Part shown: positions 8,675 through 17,719 of the stretch, piece after piece
Layout: each line of letters starts with the position of its first letter
How positions within the stretch are numbered: the stretch's first letter is position 1
DNA from: Tychonema sp. LEGE 07203
GTDB taxonomy: Bacteria > Cyanobacteriota > Cyanobacteriia > Cyanobacteriales > Microcoleaceae
Length of the DNA stretch: 64,000 bases
Direction of reading: 5' to 3'
Assembly: GCF_015207285.1 (NCBI RefSeq)
Contig: NZ_JADEXD010000001.1
Coordinates: 1-64,000, forward strand
The notes under the pieces: generated by a model
The model's input: only the letters and a program-made list of their open reading frames with translations
Databases searched by the model: none
What the model was told of the DNA's origin: nothing
Position numbers and translations under genes: made by a program

Positions 8675-8899
8675 TCAAGGAAAAAATATTGGGTAGATTA
8701 TCAGGGAAAGAGCTTTAGAGTTGTGAGAAACGGTGTAGGTATTGTGAGTGAGATACCGAGCAGGTACGCCCAAAGTATCTTCAATAAAGTGTTTGAGTTC
8801 GGTGTCGGAGTAGCACTTCTCGAACGTACCCCACTTGCTAATTACGCCATCGCTGTAAGCAATACCCGCATGATTTGCCGATCGCGGGCGTGATAGCAC
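8675..8899 (-). pseudogene. Fragment of a small cyanobacterial protein (DUF7689-like)
   Basis: The 74-residue frame contains SANHAGIAYSDGVISKWG and a C-terminal VPARYLTHN block. These recall small cyanobacterial proteins in which a conserved His and a SKWG motif are followed by a VP-x-x-Y segment. The usual N-terminal half is missing and a TAA stops the frame 11 codons upstream of the GTG at 8899. I read it as a truncated remnant, although a short functional protein cannot be excluded. The opposite-strand frame (8654-8893) looks like its shadow. Confidence 0.4.
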
Positions 8900-9035
8900 T
8901 AACCACCAGAGTTGGGCGAGTTAGGTGGTAAGCAGAGGTCATACTAAATCAACTTAATATCAAGAGTAATTTTAAATATACGAAAAATTTCAAGTAAAGG
9001 GCTACCGCTAGGGTGTAAAAAATAGGGAGTAAGCT

Positions 9036-9371
9036 ATGCTCTACGCTTTGATTAATTCAACAGGAATCCATCGGCTGGAAGTAGAAGAAAAGTTGGAACT
9101 TGCAGATTTGCAAAACCGAGTGGGCATTGCAGGTGAACCTGCGTTCATAGAATATGTCCGGAATCAATTTCCAGAGCCCGCGATAGACCTAATCTGTGAT
9201 GAGGAATTCTTATACAAGGAATTGCCCTTAACCTGCATTACCCGTCGCAGTATTGCACTTGGCGGTCAAGTGATTGCTACTGCCTGTACGGATGATGGTG
9301 AAACAATAGGGTTGACCGAAGTTCAGTTTCAATTAGTCGCGACAAATCTGATTATTGCGAGCAGGATCTAA
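9036..9371 (+). CDS. Hypothetical protein, possibly DUF3846-like
   Basis: This 111-residue protein begins with a short beta-type segment (MLYALINSTGIHRLEV). It then has an alternation of a DEEF-like acidic patch, LGGQVIATACTDDGETIGLT, and a C-terminal helix. That layout resembles DUF3846 proteins of plasmids and phages (acidic loop, then G-x-V and G-E-T-x-G-L-T), but the match is loose. An AGGGAG ribosome site lies upstream of the ATG. It opens a plus-strand series of small genes running to 12295. Confidence 0.6.
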   Translation: MLYALINSTGIHRLEVEEKLELADLQNRVGIAGEPAFIEYVRNQFPEPAIDLICDEEFLYKELPLTCITRRSIALGGQVIATACTDDGETIGLTEVQFQLVATNLIIASRI

Positions 9372-9535
9372 TCTATCATGCCTCAAGTTTGCGCTTGGGG
9401 CAACTTCCTTATTTAAAATAATATAATAATAACGTCTTACTAATAGCTAATTTTTGATAAACTTAATAACTAAAATAACTCAAACAAAATGGCTATCGCA
9501 ATGGTTGTAAATCACAATTAGAACAATTGCGACAC

Positions 9536-10354
9536 ATGCCCACAAAGAAGACACAATTACCCGCATCTCAAGAACCTGTCACATCGACTGAATCTACGGC
9601 TAATACGCCCAATACGTCCTTATTGGATGTTATTTGCACTCAATTACTAGCAACCTCAGAGCAGGGAATAGAAGCACTGACCGCCCTCAAAGCTCAACTA
9701 AAAGCACAATACGACACCCCCGAAACTCCTGAAACCGACTCAATTGTGCAGCAAGCATGGCAACACATGAACCCAGACCAACGTGCTCTGATTTCCAGTC
9801 GCTGTGAGGCTCACGGAGGGCGCACTAAGTCATTGCATTTACTCACTGTAGAACTGGAGGACTTGGATGAACTAATCGACAACATCGAAGGTGAAGAAAT
9901 CACACCCGAATTAGAAGTAGCGGTGCAACAACTCTTAGAACAACGGGGTAGTACCTACGAGCAATGGCTTTCCAAAGTTGATAACTACTGCGTTGCCATT
10001 ACCAACCGCCACGCCCTGAGCAAACAACGTAAATCTGAAGCAGAACGCCTGAGTAAACTCGCAGCATCGGATAGCGAATGGGTGGATTGGATGAAACAGC
10101 AACTCAAGAGCTGTCTCAAATCTCAGGGTGTCAAGAAACTAAGCCTGCGCCGCATCCACTTAACTATCAGCAACAATGGCGGAGTTTTGCCCCTCAAACT
10201 CCCTTGTGAAGTAAATCAACTTCCTCCCCAGTTTCAACGCATTGAAGTATCGCCCGATAATTCAGTCATCCGACAAGCCTTGGAAGCGGGAGATATCGAA
10301 GCTCAGAAAGTTGCACAATTCGGAGGACGCGAAACTCATTTGAGCGTTTTATAG
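9536..10354 (+). CDS. Siphovirus Gp157-like protein
   Basis: The protein has a Ser/Thr-rich N-terminus, then an acidic coiled region (ELEDLDELIDNIEGEEITPELE), then AEAERL-type helices with KQRKSEAERLSKLA near residue 182. It ends in a beta-rich segment (SLRRIHLTISNNGG, then LPPQFQRIEVSPDNSVIRQALEAG). This order is typical of the Siphovirus Gp157 family from Streptococcus phages and plasmids. The family's role is not established; it often neighbours single-strand annealing and phage replication genes. The frame opens with TTG at 9527, but the ATG at 9536 is preferred. No annealing protein is seen next to it. Confidence 0.75.
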   Translation: MPTKKTQLPASQEPVTSTESTANTPNTSLLDVICTQLLATSEQGIEALTALKAQLKAQYDTPETPETDSIVQQAWQHMNPDQRALISSRCEAHGGRTKSLHLLTVELEDLDELIDNIEGEEITPELEVAVQQLLEQRGSTYEQWLSKVDNYCVAITNRHALSKQRKSEAERLSKLAASDSEWVDWMKQQLKSCLKSQGVKKLSLRRIHLTISNNGGVLPLKLPCEVNQLPPQFQRIEVSPDNSVIRQALEAGDIEAQKVAQFGGRETHLSVL

Positions 10355-10486
10355 ATTGCCATTAAGCAGCAAATAATCACTTTTTACCAAGGACTATTTC
10401 CTGCTGAATGTTAACATAAAAACAAAAGTAATTTTAATAAGATAGCTGTCGCTAGTGTAGAAATAAAACTAAGTTAAAGGTACACA

Positions 10487-10879
10487 ATGCACTGCACTTT
10501 AGGGTTAGATTGTACTCAAATGGCTTTAGATGAAGGCGGCGGAGAGTGCATCAACGAAGAAAGTTGCTACCGTTACACAGAAGCTTGGAATTTGTACGAA
10601 ATACTGCTACTCAAAGGATTCCCAGGTGCCGTGTATCTTTGCTGGCATAGCAAGGATAATGCGAACACCGAATGGACTGATGAAAAGTGGGGGTTCAAGC
10701 ACCTCAACAACTGCGACTGGTTGCTGCACAGCAGCGCATCATTGAATGCCTTTGCAGAATGGCAACACGCCTATTACAAACTTAGCTCTAGAAACAACAC
10801 CAAGTATGTTCGGAGTGAGTTATTTGATGAGTTTGAAGCGTTGAGAAAGCAGGTAGACCCAGACTACGAGAAAAACTAA
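10487..10879 (+). CDS. Hypothetical protein with N-terminal Cys cluster
   Basis: This 130-residue protein was not recognised. Cysteines at positions ~3, 9, 21 and 27 (MHCTLGLDC, then GGECINEESCYRYTEAW) could bind a metal or form disulphides. The rest is aromatic-rich and ends in a charged helix. It lies in the plus-strand run of plasmid-like small genes, about 130 bases after the Gp157-like gene. A CGCTAG-x-GTGTA string at ~10449 also occurs upstream of the gene at 9036 and may be a shared promoter element. Confidence 0.65.
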   Translation: MHCTLGLDCTQMALDEGGGECINEESCYRYTEAWNLYEILLLKGFPGAVYLCWHSKDNANTEWTDEKWGFKHLNNCDWLLHSSASLNAFAEWQHAYYKLSSRNNTKYVRSELFDEFEALRKQVDPDYEKN

Positions 10880-10923
10880 GAAACCAGCGCTCTCATTCTA
10901 TTTGAATAACAGACCGCAGAAAA

Positions 10924-11163
10924 ATGACAAGAAACATTCACCAATTCCTCAGAACGGCTTGTTTTGTGAAATGCCGTAACCCTTCCCATCACGAACGAGG
11001 ATACACCTTAAAGCATCATAAACTTGAGGGCATCATTCAAGTTTGGTTCAACTCTTTTGAGCTGTTGGCTGAGGCAGAAAAAGTTTTGAGAACAGAAGGG
11101 CTTGAACTAAAGATAACTTTGGCTGATCAATCTAACGGCTGTTTTCTTTCGATCGATTGTTAG
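10924..11163 (+). CDS. Hypothetical small protein
   Basis: This 79-residue protein was not recognised. It contains a C-x(2)-N-P-S-H-H-E type segment near residues 18-25 and a helix-strand pattern typical of a small alpha/beta domain. It follows the gene at 10487-10879 by 44 bases in the same direction, so cotranscription is likely. Confidence 0.55.
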   Translation: MTRNIHQFLRTACFVKCRNPSHHERGYTLKHHKLEGIIQVWFNSFELLAEAEKVLRTEGLELKITLADQSNGCFLSIDC

Positions 11164-11201
11164 ATAACTACTACACTTTTGGATTAATGGAGTCATAAAA
11201 T

Positions 11202-11555
11202 ATGCAGATTTTCTCAGTGAGGAAGTACAATCCCATGTCTCATTCCAATCGGATGGTATCGCGCTATGAGTATCCCAACTGCTATCACGACAATGTGTAT
11301 AACTTCAAAAAAATGATTTATCCAATCAACCCGTTTGATGATGGGGTATGGATTGAAGCTAGTCGGGTTCCGCCTGAAGTGTTCGTGCAGTCTATTAAAG
11401 TAGAGTTTATTCTGAGAGATGCGAAAAATCCTTGGCTGAATGCCATCAAAAATGATTCATCAAAAATGATGGTTCGTGTTGATGCCCAATGGATTCAAAC
11501 ATTTAAAACACCCCGATATCTGGGAGGTAACTCAAATGAAATAACAACAAAATAA
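11202..11555 (+). CDS. Hypothetical small protein
   Basis: This 117-residue protein was not recognised. It is rich in Asn, Tyr and aromatic residues with a beta-strand pattern (GVWIEASRVPPEVFVQSIKVEFIL). It lies 38 bases after the previous gene on the same strand. The first ATG at 11202 has weak upstream AAUGGAGU; a second ATG 12 codons in (MSHSNRM) is possible. Confidence 0.5.
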   Translation: MQIFSVRKYNPMSHSNRMVSRYEYPNCYHDNVYNFKKMIYPINPFDDGVWIEASRVPPEVFVQSIKVEFILRDAKNPWLNAIKNDSSKMMVRVDAQWIQTFKTPRYLGGNSNEITTK

Positions 11556-11662
11556 AGAGCAATTCGTTGTTGAGCATTGACTGAAACAACGGTAGATATT
11601 GAAGACACGAAAGGGCAAAAAACCAGCGTTTCCATACCCTTTTACTTGAACAAGGAGGAATC

Positions 11663-12295
11663 ATGTTAGGAACACACTTCATCGAATTACCCGTAGCGAT
11701 GCCACCCATGTTACCGGGGATGGTGGGAGTCAACAACACTCAATACTTTGCTCTTTATTACCAAGGAAGCAAAGCCACATGGAGTAATGGCAGAGCAATG
11801 GCTACATTTAGCTACTACGCCGTGTATGCGCCACTGATAGAACACATAACTCTCGCAATCCACTTAGAATCTTACAACTTAGGCTCTGATGATGAATTGC
11901 CCGAACACGCAATTTTATGCGACACTGTTCGCCATAAAATGTATGTCGGCGCGTACAAAGAAATCGATTATTTCCTGTTACAGCAGCATCCTCATGAGCC
12001 GTCCCAGTTGACCGCCCAAGAGTTTGAAGAAGCCGTGAAAGCGGTGGAAAGTATGACCTTAGAGCAAATGCAGCGTTTGGGAATGTTCGAGATGTTCGGC
12101 AACACCAATCCCCAAGCGCGCCTCGCAACCGCAGAATTGGTGCAGTGGCTAGACCAACAAATCACCGAAGAATTGATACAGCAATATATCCAATTAGCTA
12201 ATCGGGGTAATTGGACAGCGATAATGGCATTAGACACCCTCAAACGTAGAATCTCGGAAGCTAAGGAACACCAACAGCAATTAGAGAATAACTAA
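11663..12295 (+). CDS. Hypothetical protein, last of the plus-strand plasmid-like set
   Basis: This 210-residue protein was not recognised. Its start is firm because CAAGGAGGAATC directly precedes the ATG. The N-terminal half is beta-rich and aromatic (QYFALYYQGSKATWSNGRAM) and the C-terminal half is helical and acidic, ending in a coiled segment (KRRISEAKEHQQQLE). It ends a run of collinear small genes from 9036. Two nested hairpins follow the stop codon at 12303-12354. Confidence 0.7.
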   Translation: MLGTHFIELPVAMPPMLPGMVGVNNTQYFALYYQGSKATWSNGRAMATFSYYAVYAPLIEHITLAIHLESYNLGSDDELPEHAILCDTVRHKMYVGAYKEIDYFLLQQHPHEPSQLTAQEFEEAVKAVESMTLEQMQRLGMFEMFGNTNPQARLATAELVQWLDQQITEELIQQYIQLANRGNWTAIMALDTLKRRISEAKEHQQQLENN

Positions 12296-12302
12296 ATAAC
12301 CT

Positions 12303-12354
12303 ATGCCGGGAAAGTATCAATATTACAGCCCCGGCATGGGTACAAAACACCCAT
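12303..12354 (+). terminator. Pair of hairpins after the small-gene run
   Basis: ATGCCGGG (12303-12310) pairs with CCCGGCAT (12330-12337), and ATGGGT (12336-12341) pairs with ACCCAT (12349-12354), so the two stems compete at their edge. There is no U-tract, so a termination role is only possible. Confidence 0.35.
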
Positions 12355-12496
12355 AGTGTAGCAAACGCGGAGTTAGCCCTTAAACAAAAATACGAAATTT
12401 CCTCTTCAACGGCGAACACGCTCGCGCTGGAAAACTGTAAAGCTACCTTTAAACAAAGTAAACGGACACCAGCGGATTCGGAGCGGATACATTGTT

Positions 12497-12606
12497 TCAT
12501 GCCGATTCCAGAGAGCACTCCATAATATCCCAATCGATCGCATCATCGGGGAACAAGGATAATTGCCCTGGCGATACGTTTGATTGACCGCGATTGTGAT
12601 AGGACA
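12497..12606 (-). pseudogene. 3' part of an HNH endonuclease gene split by group II intron A
   Basis: Read on the minus strand after position 17473, these 110 bases continue the HNH frame exactly: the last codon is split C|TG, giving ACHLSYHNRGQSNVSPGQLS and ending at a TGA (12497-12499). The two parts together make 357 bases, or 118 residues. The exact in-frame fit fixes both ends of the intron. Because the intron runs in the opposite orientation to this gene, it cannot be spliced out of the HNH message, so the gene should be inactive. Confidence 0.85.
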
Positions 12607-13210
12607 GTGCGAATCGTTGGCTAGAAACTAAAGCCTGAAAGGGTTTGGAGGATTAGCCGCTAGGTAGAGAACCTTGACAACTGAATGACCATGTAGGTGA
12701 GAAATAATATCCTAGAACCCTCAAATCCTACCCCGCAGGTGCAGCGGTGAAAGCATCACCCCTACGGTAGCGAATAGTCATCAATCCGTAAAGCGGGGTG
12801 AAAAGGTGTGATTACTGACAGCCTAAGTTGGTAAAGCATTGAGCAAAGTACCCATGAATAAAGCCCCGGCTTGAAGATGCAACTGAATCGTCGTTACACA
12901 AAACCAGCGAAATAAGGCTTAATGCGCTGGAGCCAAAAGGCAAAGGATAAGGAGTTGGCAAGTTGTCTATTGACCAACAAGCACTTCCAATAAACCCGGC
13001 GAACAGCATCATTCTAAAGGTACACAGTATGGTCATTCGGAACGAGATAACCTCTCGTCTGCTCTTAGGTGGTCGAATACCTGAGTAGGTGCTAACCGTA
13101 TGCAGCGAGTAGGAGAGATTAAGTCAGAAGCGAATGTCTGGGGTAATGCCCAGAATATGCAAACAGACTTACGATGATTTGGAAGATAAAGTCTCAAATA
13201 GTGAGTATAT

Positions 13211-14677
13211 ATGTCTAATACACAGTCTAAAAAACTGATGGTGGAATGGCACAGAATTAACTGGCGTAAGCTAGAGCGTAATGTGTACAAGCTCCAGAAG
13301 AGAATTTATCAAGCCTCTATTCGTGGTGATGTAAAAGCATTTCGCAGACTCCAAAAGACGCTGATGAAGTCTTGGTCAGCAAGAGCCTTATCGGTTCGTA
13401 GAATTACCCAGGATAACCAGGGGAAAAAAACGGCGGGTGTAGATGGCGTTAAGTCGCTAACTCCAAAGCAACGTTTAGACCTGACTCAAAAATTAAACCT
13501 GGGGTCAAAGGTCAGTCCAACTAGGAGGGTATGGATTCCTAAGCCTGGAACGGCAGAGAAGCGACCTTTGGGTATACCTACAATGAAAGACCGAGCCTTG
13601 CAAGCACTTGTCAAGCTGGCACTAGAGCCAGAATGGGAAGCGCGATTTGAACCTAACTCATACGGGTTCAGACCCGGACGCTCATGCCATGATGCGATAG
13701 AGCAAATATTCACGGTAATTAGTCAGAAATCTAAATACGTGCTAGATGCTGACATTGCCAAGTGTTTCGACCGCATCGACCATGAAGCACTGCTCAAAAA
13801 ATTAAATACATTCCCCACCATCCGCCGACCTGTTCGAGCCTGGTTAAAAGCGGGAGTGATGGATGATAAGCAGTTGTTTCCAACATCTGAGGGTACGCCA
13901 CAGGGCGGGGTAATTTCTCCACTACTGGCAAATATTGCCCTCCACGGGATGGAAGAACGAATTAAAAAGTATGCTGATACTTTGCCCACTCGAAGTGGTC
14001 ATGGTAAGCGGGACAACCGTAAAAGCCTAAGTCTAATTCGTTATGCCGATGACTTCGTTATTCTTCACGAAGATATAACCGTTGTCCAAAGATGTAAAGA
14101 GATAATCTCTGAATGGTTACAAGGCATGGGTTTAGAACTAAAACCCAGCAAAACGAGACTTACTCACACTCTCAACCAGTATGAGCAAGAAAAACCAGGG
14201 TTCGATTTCCTTGGTTTTAGGATACAACAATTCACTGTTGGAAAGTATCATTCTAATCAGGGTTTTAAAACAATCATCACCCCAAGTAAGCATTCGCAAA
14301 AGGTACATTACGATCAAATCGCTAGTGTTATCGAAGCCCATAAGGCAGCACCGCAAGTGGCGCTAATCAACCATCTAAACCCAATCATTAGGGGATGGGC
14401 AAACTACTATGCGACTGTGGTAAGTAAGGTGACTTACTCAGATATCGATAACCTCACGTACCAAAAGTTAAGCGCTTGGGCAAAACGCCGCCACCCAAAA
14501 AAGAGCAGGGAATGGGTGTCAAACAAATATTGGCATTCTATAGGCGGTGATAACTGGGTATTCGCAACGAAAAAGGATGGATTAACCCCATTTCGATTAC
14601 TTGACCATGCCGACACCCCAATAGTGCGTCATGTGAAAGTTAAAGGCGAATCGTCACCATACGACGGAAACCTAGTT
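13211..14677 (+). CDS. Group II intron A reverse transcriptase/maturase, N-terminal 489 codons
   Basis: This is the intron-encoded protein of intron A up to the point where intron B interrupts it. It shows the cyanobacterial RT0-RT7 order: KKTAGVDGV, RPLGIPTMKDRALQ, YGFRPGRS, GTPQGGVISPLLANI, the catalytic IRYADDFVIL and FDFLGFRI. A maturase X domain (PIIRGWANYY) and the linker HVKVKGESSPYDGNLV follow. The frame continues as DNA to 14767, but residues after V489 are inner-intron sequence. Joined to 17058-17378 it gives a 595-residue RT-maturase-HNH protein, the expected full length. It can be made only if intron B is spliced. Confidence 0.9.
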
Positions 14678-15301
14678 GTGCGAATCGAAGCCGCACGAGA
14701 GAGTGGGAAACTCAAATACTCCCCTGGCAAGCGCTCAAATGCCAGTGTCCATTTCCTGGGGGCATAAGGAGCAATTCTTGTGTCTCATAGCTCAGGAAAG
14801 AAGCCGAACCTAAGTAGGAAGTCACGTCCAAAAAGGAGGCAAGGGCAAAACTAATTAGGTGTAGCAACAGCGAACCTGCGATGACGCTTCGTTAAGCCGA
14901 GCTTCTGAAAGTGACTGAAACAGGAGTGTAGGGACAATAGATAATCCAAAGAATTAGGTGGATTATGTGAGCGCCTAGTCCCCGGAGTAAAGCAGGACAC
15001 CGAATTAGTTGTATCTCCATCTGGTGCGGAACGAGATAACCCCGATAGGGTCTACTGCCTAATTTCCAACGCAGTAGTAAAGAAACCGTAAGGTGACTCT
15101 AACTCCCTAGCGGGTGAGGGATGTCTTCAGAAGCGAATGCCGTCAGGACGAAAGTCCAGAGGAAAAAGCCACAAGCCTATAACTCGACGGATAGGGCAGG
15201 TAGAAACCTGAGATACCCAACCCGAAAGGGTGCAGACGGAAGACAGGTGAATCTCTTGAAGTTCAATGAGACGGGGCTGAACCTGTCAGGAAAAGTTAGA
15301 T

Positions 15302-16975
15302 ATGACTCATCGAGCCGTAAACGAAACTGACAAGAACGACACTCAATGGCACGCCATCAACTGGCGAAAAGCCAGCCGTGTAGTTAAGAACCTGAGACAG
15401 CGAATCTTCAAGGCTACTCGTGAAGGACGCTGGAAAACAGTCCGAAATCTTCAGCGGTTGTTGATGAAATCGCTGTCGAACATATACCTGGCTGTAAGGA
15501 GGTGTACACAACAGAATCAGGGGAAGAAAACTCCAGGCGTTGACGGATTGGTAGTTCTCAACCCAAAAGGAAGAGGAGTTCTGGTGGATGCCCTCAAGAA
15601 ATTCATCCCCTGGAAGCCACTACCAACTCTTCGGGTGTACATTCCAAAGCCTAATGGAAAGAAGCGTCCACTAGGAATTCCCACGCTAATAGACCGATGC
15701 CTTCAGGCAATCATACTAAACGCACTAGAACCATGCTGGGAAGCACAATTTGAACGCGCTAGCTACGGATTCCGCCCTGGCAGATGCACCCATGACGCAG
15801 CAGAGAAAATATTCAATGCTGTTCGTCCCAACAAGAAGAAAAAGTGGGTAGTAGATGCCGACATTAAAGGATGCTTCGACAACATCAACCACGAATTTCT
15901 AATAGGTCGAATTGGAAATTTTCCTGCAAGTAAACTAATACAGCAATGGCTAAAAGCAGGATATGTGGATAAGAACGTATTCCATGAAAGCGAAACCGGA
16001 ACACCGCAAGGGGGAATCATCAGCCCCTTATTGGCGAATATTGCACTGCATGGAATGGAGAAGGCACTAGGGGTCATCTACGAGAAAAGCGGAGGGTCAC
16101 GAGGAAAACGGATTGTAGTCAGATACGCCGATGACTTTGTTCTTCTCTGCGAAACCCAAGAAGACGCCAATAAAGCTAAGGACGAAATAATCCACTGATT
16201 ATTAGAGAGGGGTCTGAGCTTCTCTGAAGAAAAGACCAGAATCGTTCATATGACAGAAGGGTTTGACTTCTTGGGATGGAACTTCAAACATTACAAAGTG
16301 TCTGACAGAAAATCAGGGTACAAACTACTAATCAAACCAAGTGCCAAATCCATCAAAAACATCCGCGACAAACTCCGACAAATCTGGCTCTCTAACCGGG
16401 GCAAGGAAATTGGGGCAGTGATTACAGAGCTGACTCCCGTTGTCAGAGGATGGGCAAATTACCACCGAAAGATGGTAGCCAGCGAGGTCTTTCACGAACT
16501 CGACAAATGGATGTTCGACCGTGCTAAGAAATACGCCAAACAGAGACACCCAAACAAAAGTGACAAATGGAGAAACCAACGCTATTTCGGACGATTCAAT
16601 CATGATAGGGAAGATAATTGGGTATTTGGAGACCACCAAACAGGGGCGCATGTCCCAAAATTCTCTTGGTTCCACATCGAACGACACACCCTGATACCTG
16701 GTGATTATTCCCCAGATAATCCTGACCCTGACGTACAAGGATGGTTCAGGAAAAACAGGGCAAAACAAGCCAAGGACTATAATAAGTCGTGGCAAAAAAT
16801 AGCCAAGAGACAAAACCATGTGTGTCCGAGGTGTGGTGACTCGCTATTCAACGGCGAGAACATACATAAACACCACTCGACCCCCAAAGCAATCGGAGGA
16901 AAGGACACATACTCCAATTATCAACTTGTCCATCTAATGTGTCACCAGCAAATCCATCATGAGAAGACACTGTGA
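15302..16975 (+). pseudogene. Group II intron B reverse transcriptase/maturase with in-frame TGA
   Basis: The 557-codon frame shows RT motifs (KKTPGVDGL, RPLGIPTLIDRCLQ, YGFRPGRC, GTPQGGIISPLLANI, VVRYADDFVLL), a maturase domain (PVVRGWANYH) and a C-terminal HNH nuclease (CPRCGDSL, then HKHHSTPKAIGG and LMCHQQIHH). A TGA at 16196-16198 interrupts it between the YADD block and FDFLGW. The position fits a conserved Trp (WLLERGLSF), so a TGG to TGA change is likely. Without readthrough the product would lack the maturase and HNH domains, so the intron would depend on help in trans. Confidence 0.88.
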
Positions 16976-16982
16976 TTTGCTT

Positions 16983-17016
16983 GAGCCGTGTGCAGGGAAA
17001 CTTGCAAGCACGGTTC
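16983..17016 (+). ncRNA. Domain V of group II intron B
   Basis: The 34-base GAGCCGTGTG...GCACGGTTC hairpin is the catalytic core of group II introns. It starts 8 bases after the maturase stop codon and is followed by a domain VI-type stem ending at the 3' splice site. Confidence 0.92.
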
Positions 17017-17057
17017 TTAGGGGGGAAGGGGACAGCAATGTCCCTGCCCTACCCGAC

Positions 17058-17378
17058 TATTGGAGTTCAAGAATGGGTAAAAACCCGGAAATGCCGTCTA
17101 GAGTGGCAACGCTCCTGAAAAAGCAAAAAGGGAAATGCACCCACTGCGGTTTGTTCTTCCGTGAAGATGATGTAATGGAAGTTGACCATATCATCCCCAA
17201 ATCGAAAGGTGAAAAGGATGAGTATAAAAATCTTCAACTTCTACATAGACATTGCCATGATATAAAGACAGCCAATGATGGCAGTTCTGGCAGCAAATCC
17301 GACTCCAACAGTGTCGAGCCTAAACCCACCAAAAGACTTGAAAGAGTCGAGGATAAATGGGTAATGAGGTATGCGTAA
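17058..17378 (+). CDS. Group II intron A maturase, C-terminal HNH part
   Basis: These 106 codons (YWSSRMGKNPEMPSRV, then CTHCGLFF, EVDHIIPKSKGEKDEY and LQLLHRHCHDIKTANDGS) are the HNH endonuclease domain of the intron A maturase. The domain cuts the second DNA strand during retrohoming. They are separated from the N-terminal 489 codons by intron B and have no start of their own. The frame open from 16959 is partly intron B sequence. Zn-binding Cys pairs and the H-H-N catalytic pattern are intact. Confidence 0.9.
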   Translation, partial: YWSSRMGKNPEMPSRVATLLKKQKGKCTHCGLFFREDDVMEVDHIIPKSKGEKDEYKNLQLLHRHCHDIKTANDGSSGSKSDSNSVEPKPTKRLERVEDKWVMRYA

Positions 17379-17397
17379 CAAGCACCAAATCATTGAG

Positions 17398-17431
17398 GAG
17401 CCGTGTGAAATTAAAGTTTCATGCACGGTTT
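17398..17431 (+). ncRNA. Domain V of group II intron A
   Basis: GAGCCGTGTGAAA...CATGCACGGTTTT forms the canonical 34-base domain V hairpin. It lies 20 bases after the maturase stop, and the following CAACGGGG...TCTCGTTG stem (domain VI) leads to the 3' border at 17472. Confidence 0.92.
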
Positions 17432-17472
17432 TGAAGACCAACGGGGCTGGTGACAGTCTCGTTGAGTTTAAT

Positions 17473-17719
17473 GGTGACACGCGGTACACAGAGCGATTAA
17501 GTTTTCTGGGCGATTGTCCTCCGGTATCCGATTGCGATGATGCACCGCCAATGTTAAAGCACACCGTTCAGATTTGGTTAAGCCGCTTTGTTTACCGGGT
17601 CGGAGTTTACCGGGTCGGAGGCATTGTTGATGGCACTTTGCACAACGCCACCCTGCGTTTTCTTTCACCGAGAGTGCAATCTCTTGCCAATTGTCGGGAT
17701 ACCTCTTTGGTTTAGGCAT
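17473..17719 (-). pseudogene. 5' part of an HNH endonuclease gene split by group II intron A
   Basis: The frame encodes MPKPKRYPDNWQEIALSVK, a Cys pair (CAKCHQQC), VHHRNRIPEDNRPENLIALC and TACH, which is the classic small HNH endonuclease layout with its HH-N-H core. It runs into the intron at 17472 and resumes at 12606. A 15-base tandem duplication inside it gives LRPGKLRPGK. The intron's antisense orientation means it is probably a disrupted gene rather than a spliced one. Confidence 0.85.

Larger units (their letters stand above)
14678..17057 (+). mobile_element. Group II intron B, inserted in the maturase gene of intron A
   Basis: It begins GTGCGAATCG and ends CTACCCGAC, with domain V at 16983-17016 and domain VI at ~17017-17057. 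It is 2,380 bases long. Removing it joins ...GGAAACCTAGTT to TATTGGAGTTCA in frame, restoring the family-conserved SPYDGNLVYWSSRMG sequence of the host maturase. The internal CGGAACGAGATAACC string at ~15037 also occurs in intron A (~13038), showing related RNA architecture. Its own maturase gene carries a nonsense codon. Confidence 0.93.
12607..17472 (+). mobile_element. Group II intron A (outer intron of a twintron)
   Basis: The element starts GTGCGAATCG and ends ...GTTTAAT (AY rule), with domain V at 17398-17431 and a domain VI stem after it. Its 4.87 kb includes a complete second group II intron (14678-17057), so the element alone is about 2.49 kb. The long 5' structured part (12607-13210) precedes the maturase gene. 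Both borders are confirmed because the flanks rejoin an HNH endonuclease frame without gain or loss of a base. The intron lies antisense to that host gene. Confidence 0.92.

Noticed and set aside
14678-14767. Last 29 codons plus stop of the 518-residue reading of the intron A maturase
   Set aside because: These bases are the 5' end of intron B (GTGCGAATCG...). The family sequence stops at V489 and resumes at 17058.
16959-17057. Apparent start of a separate 139-residue HNH protein
   Set aside because: The first 33 codons are domain V/VI of intron B. The HNH part belongs to the intron A maturase.
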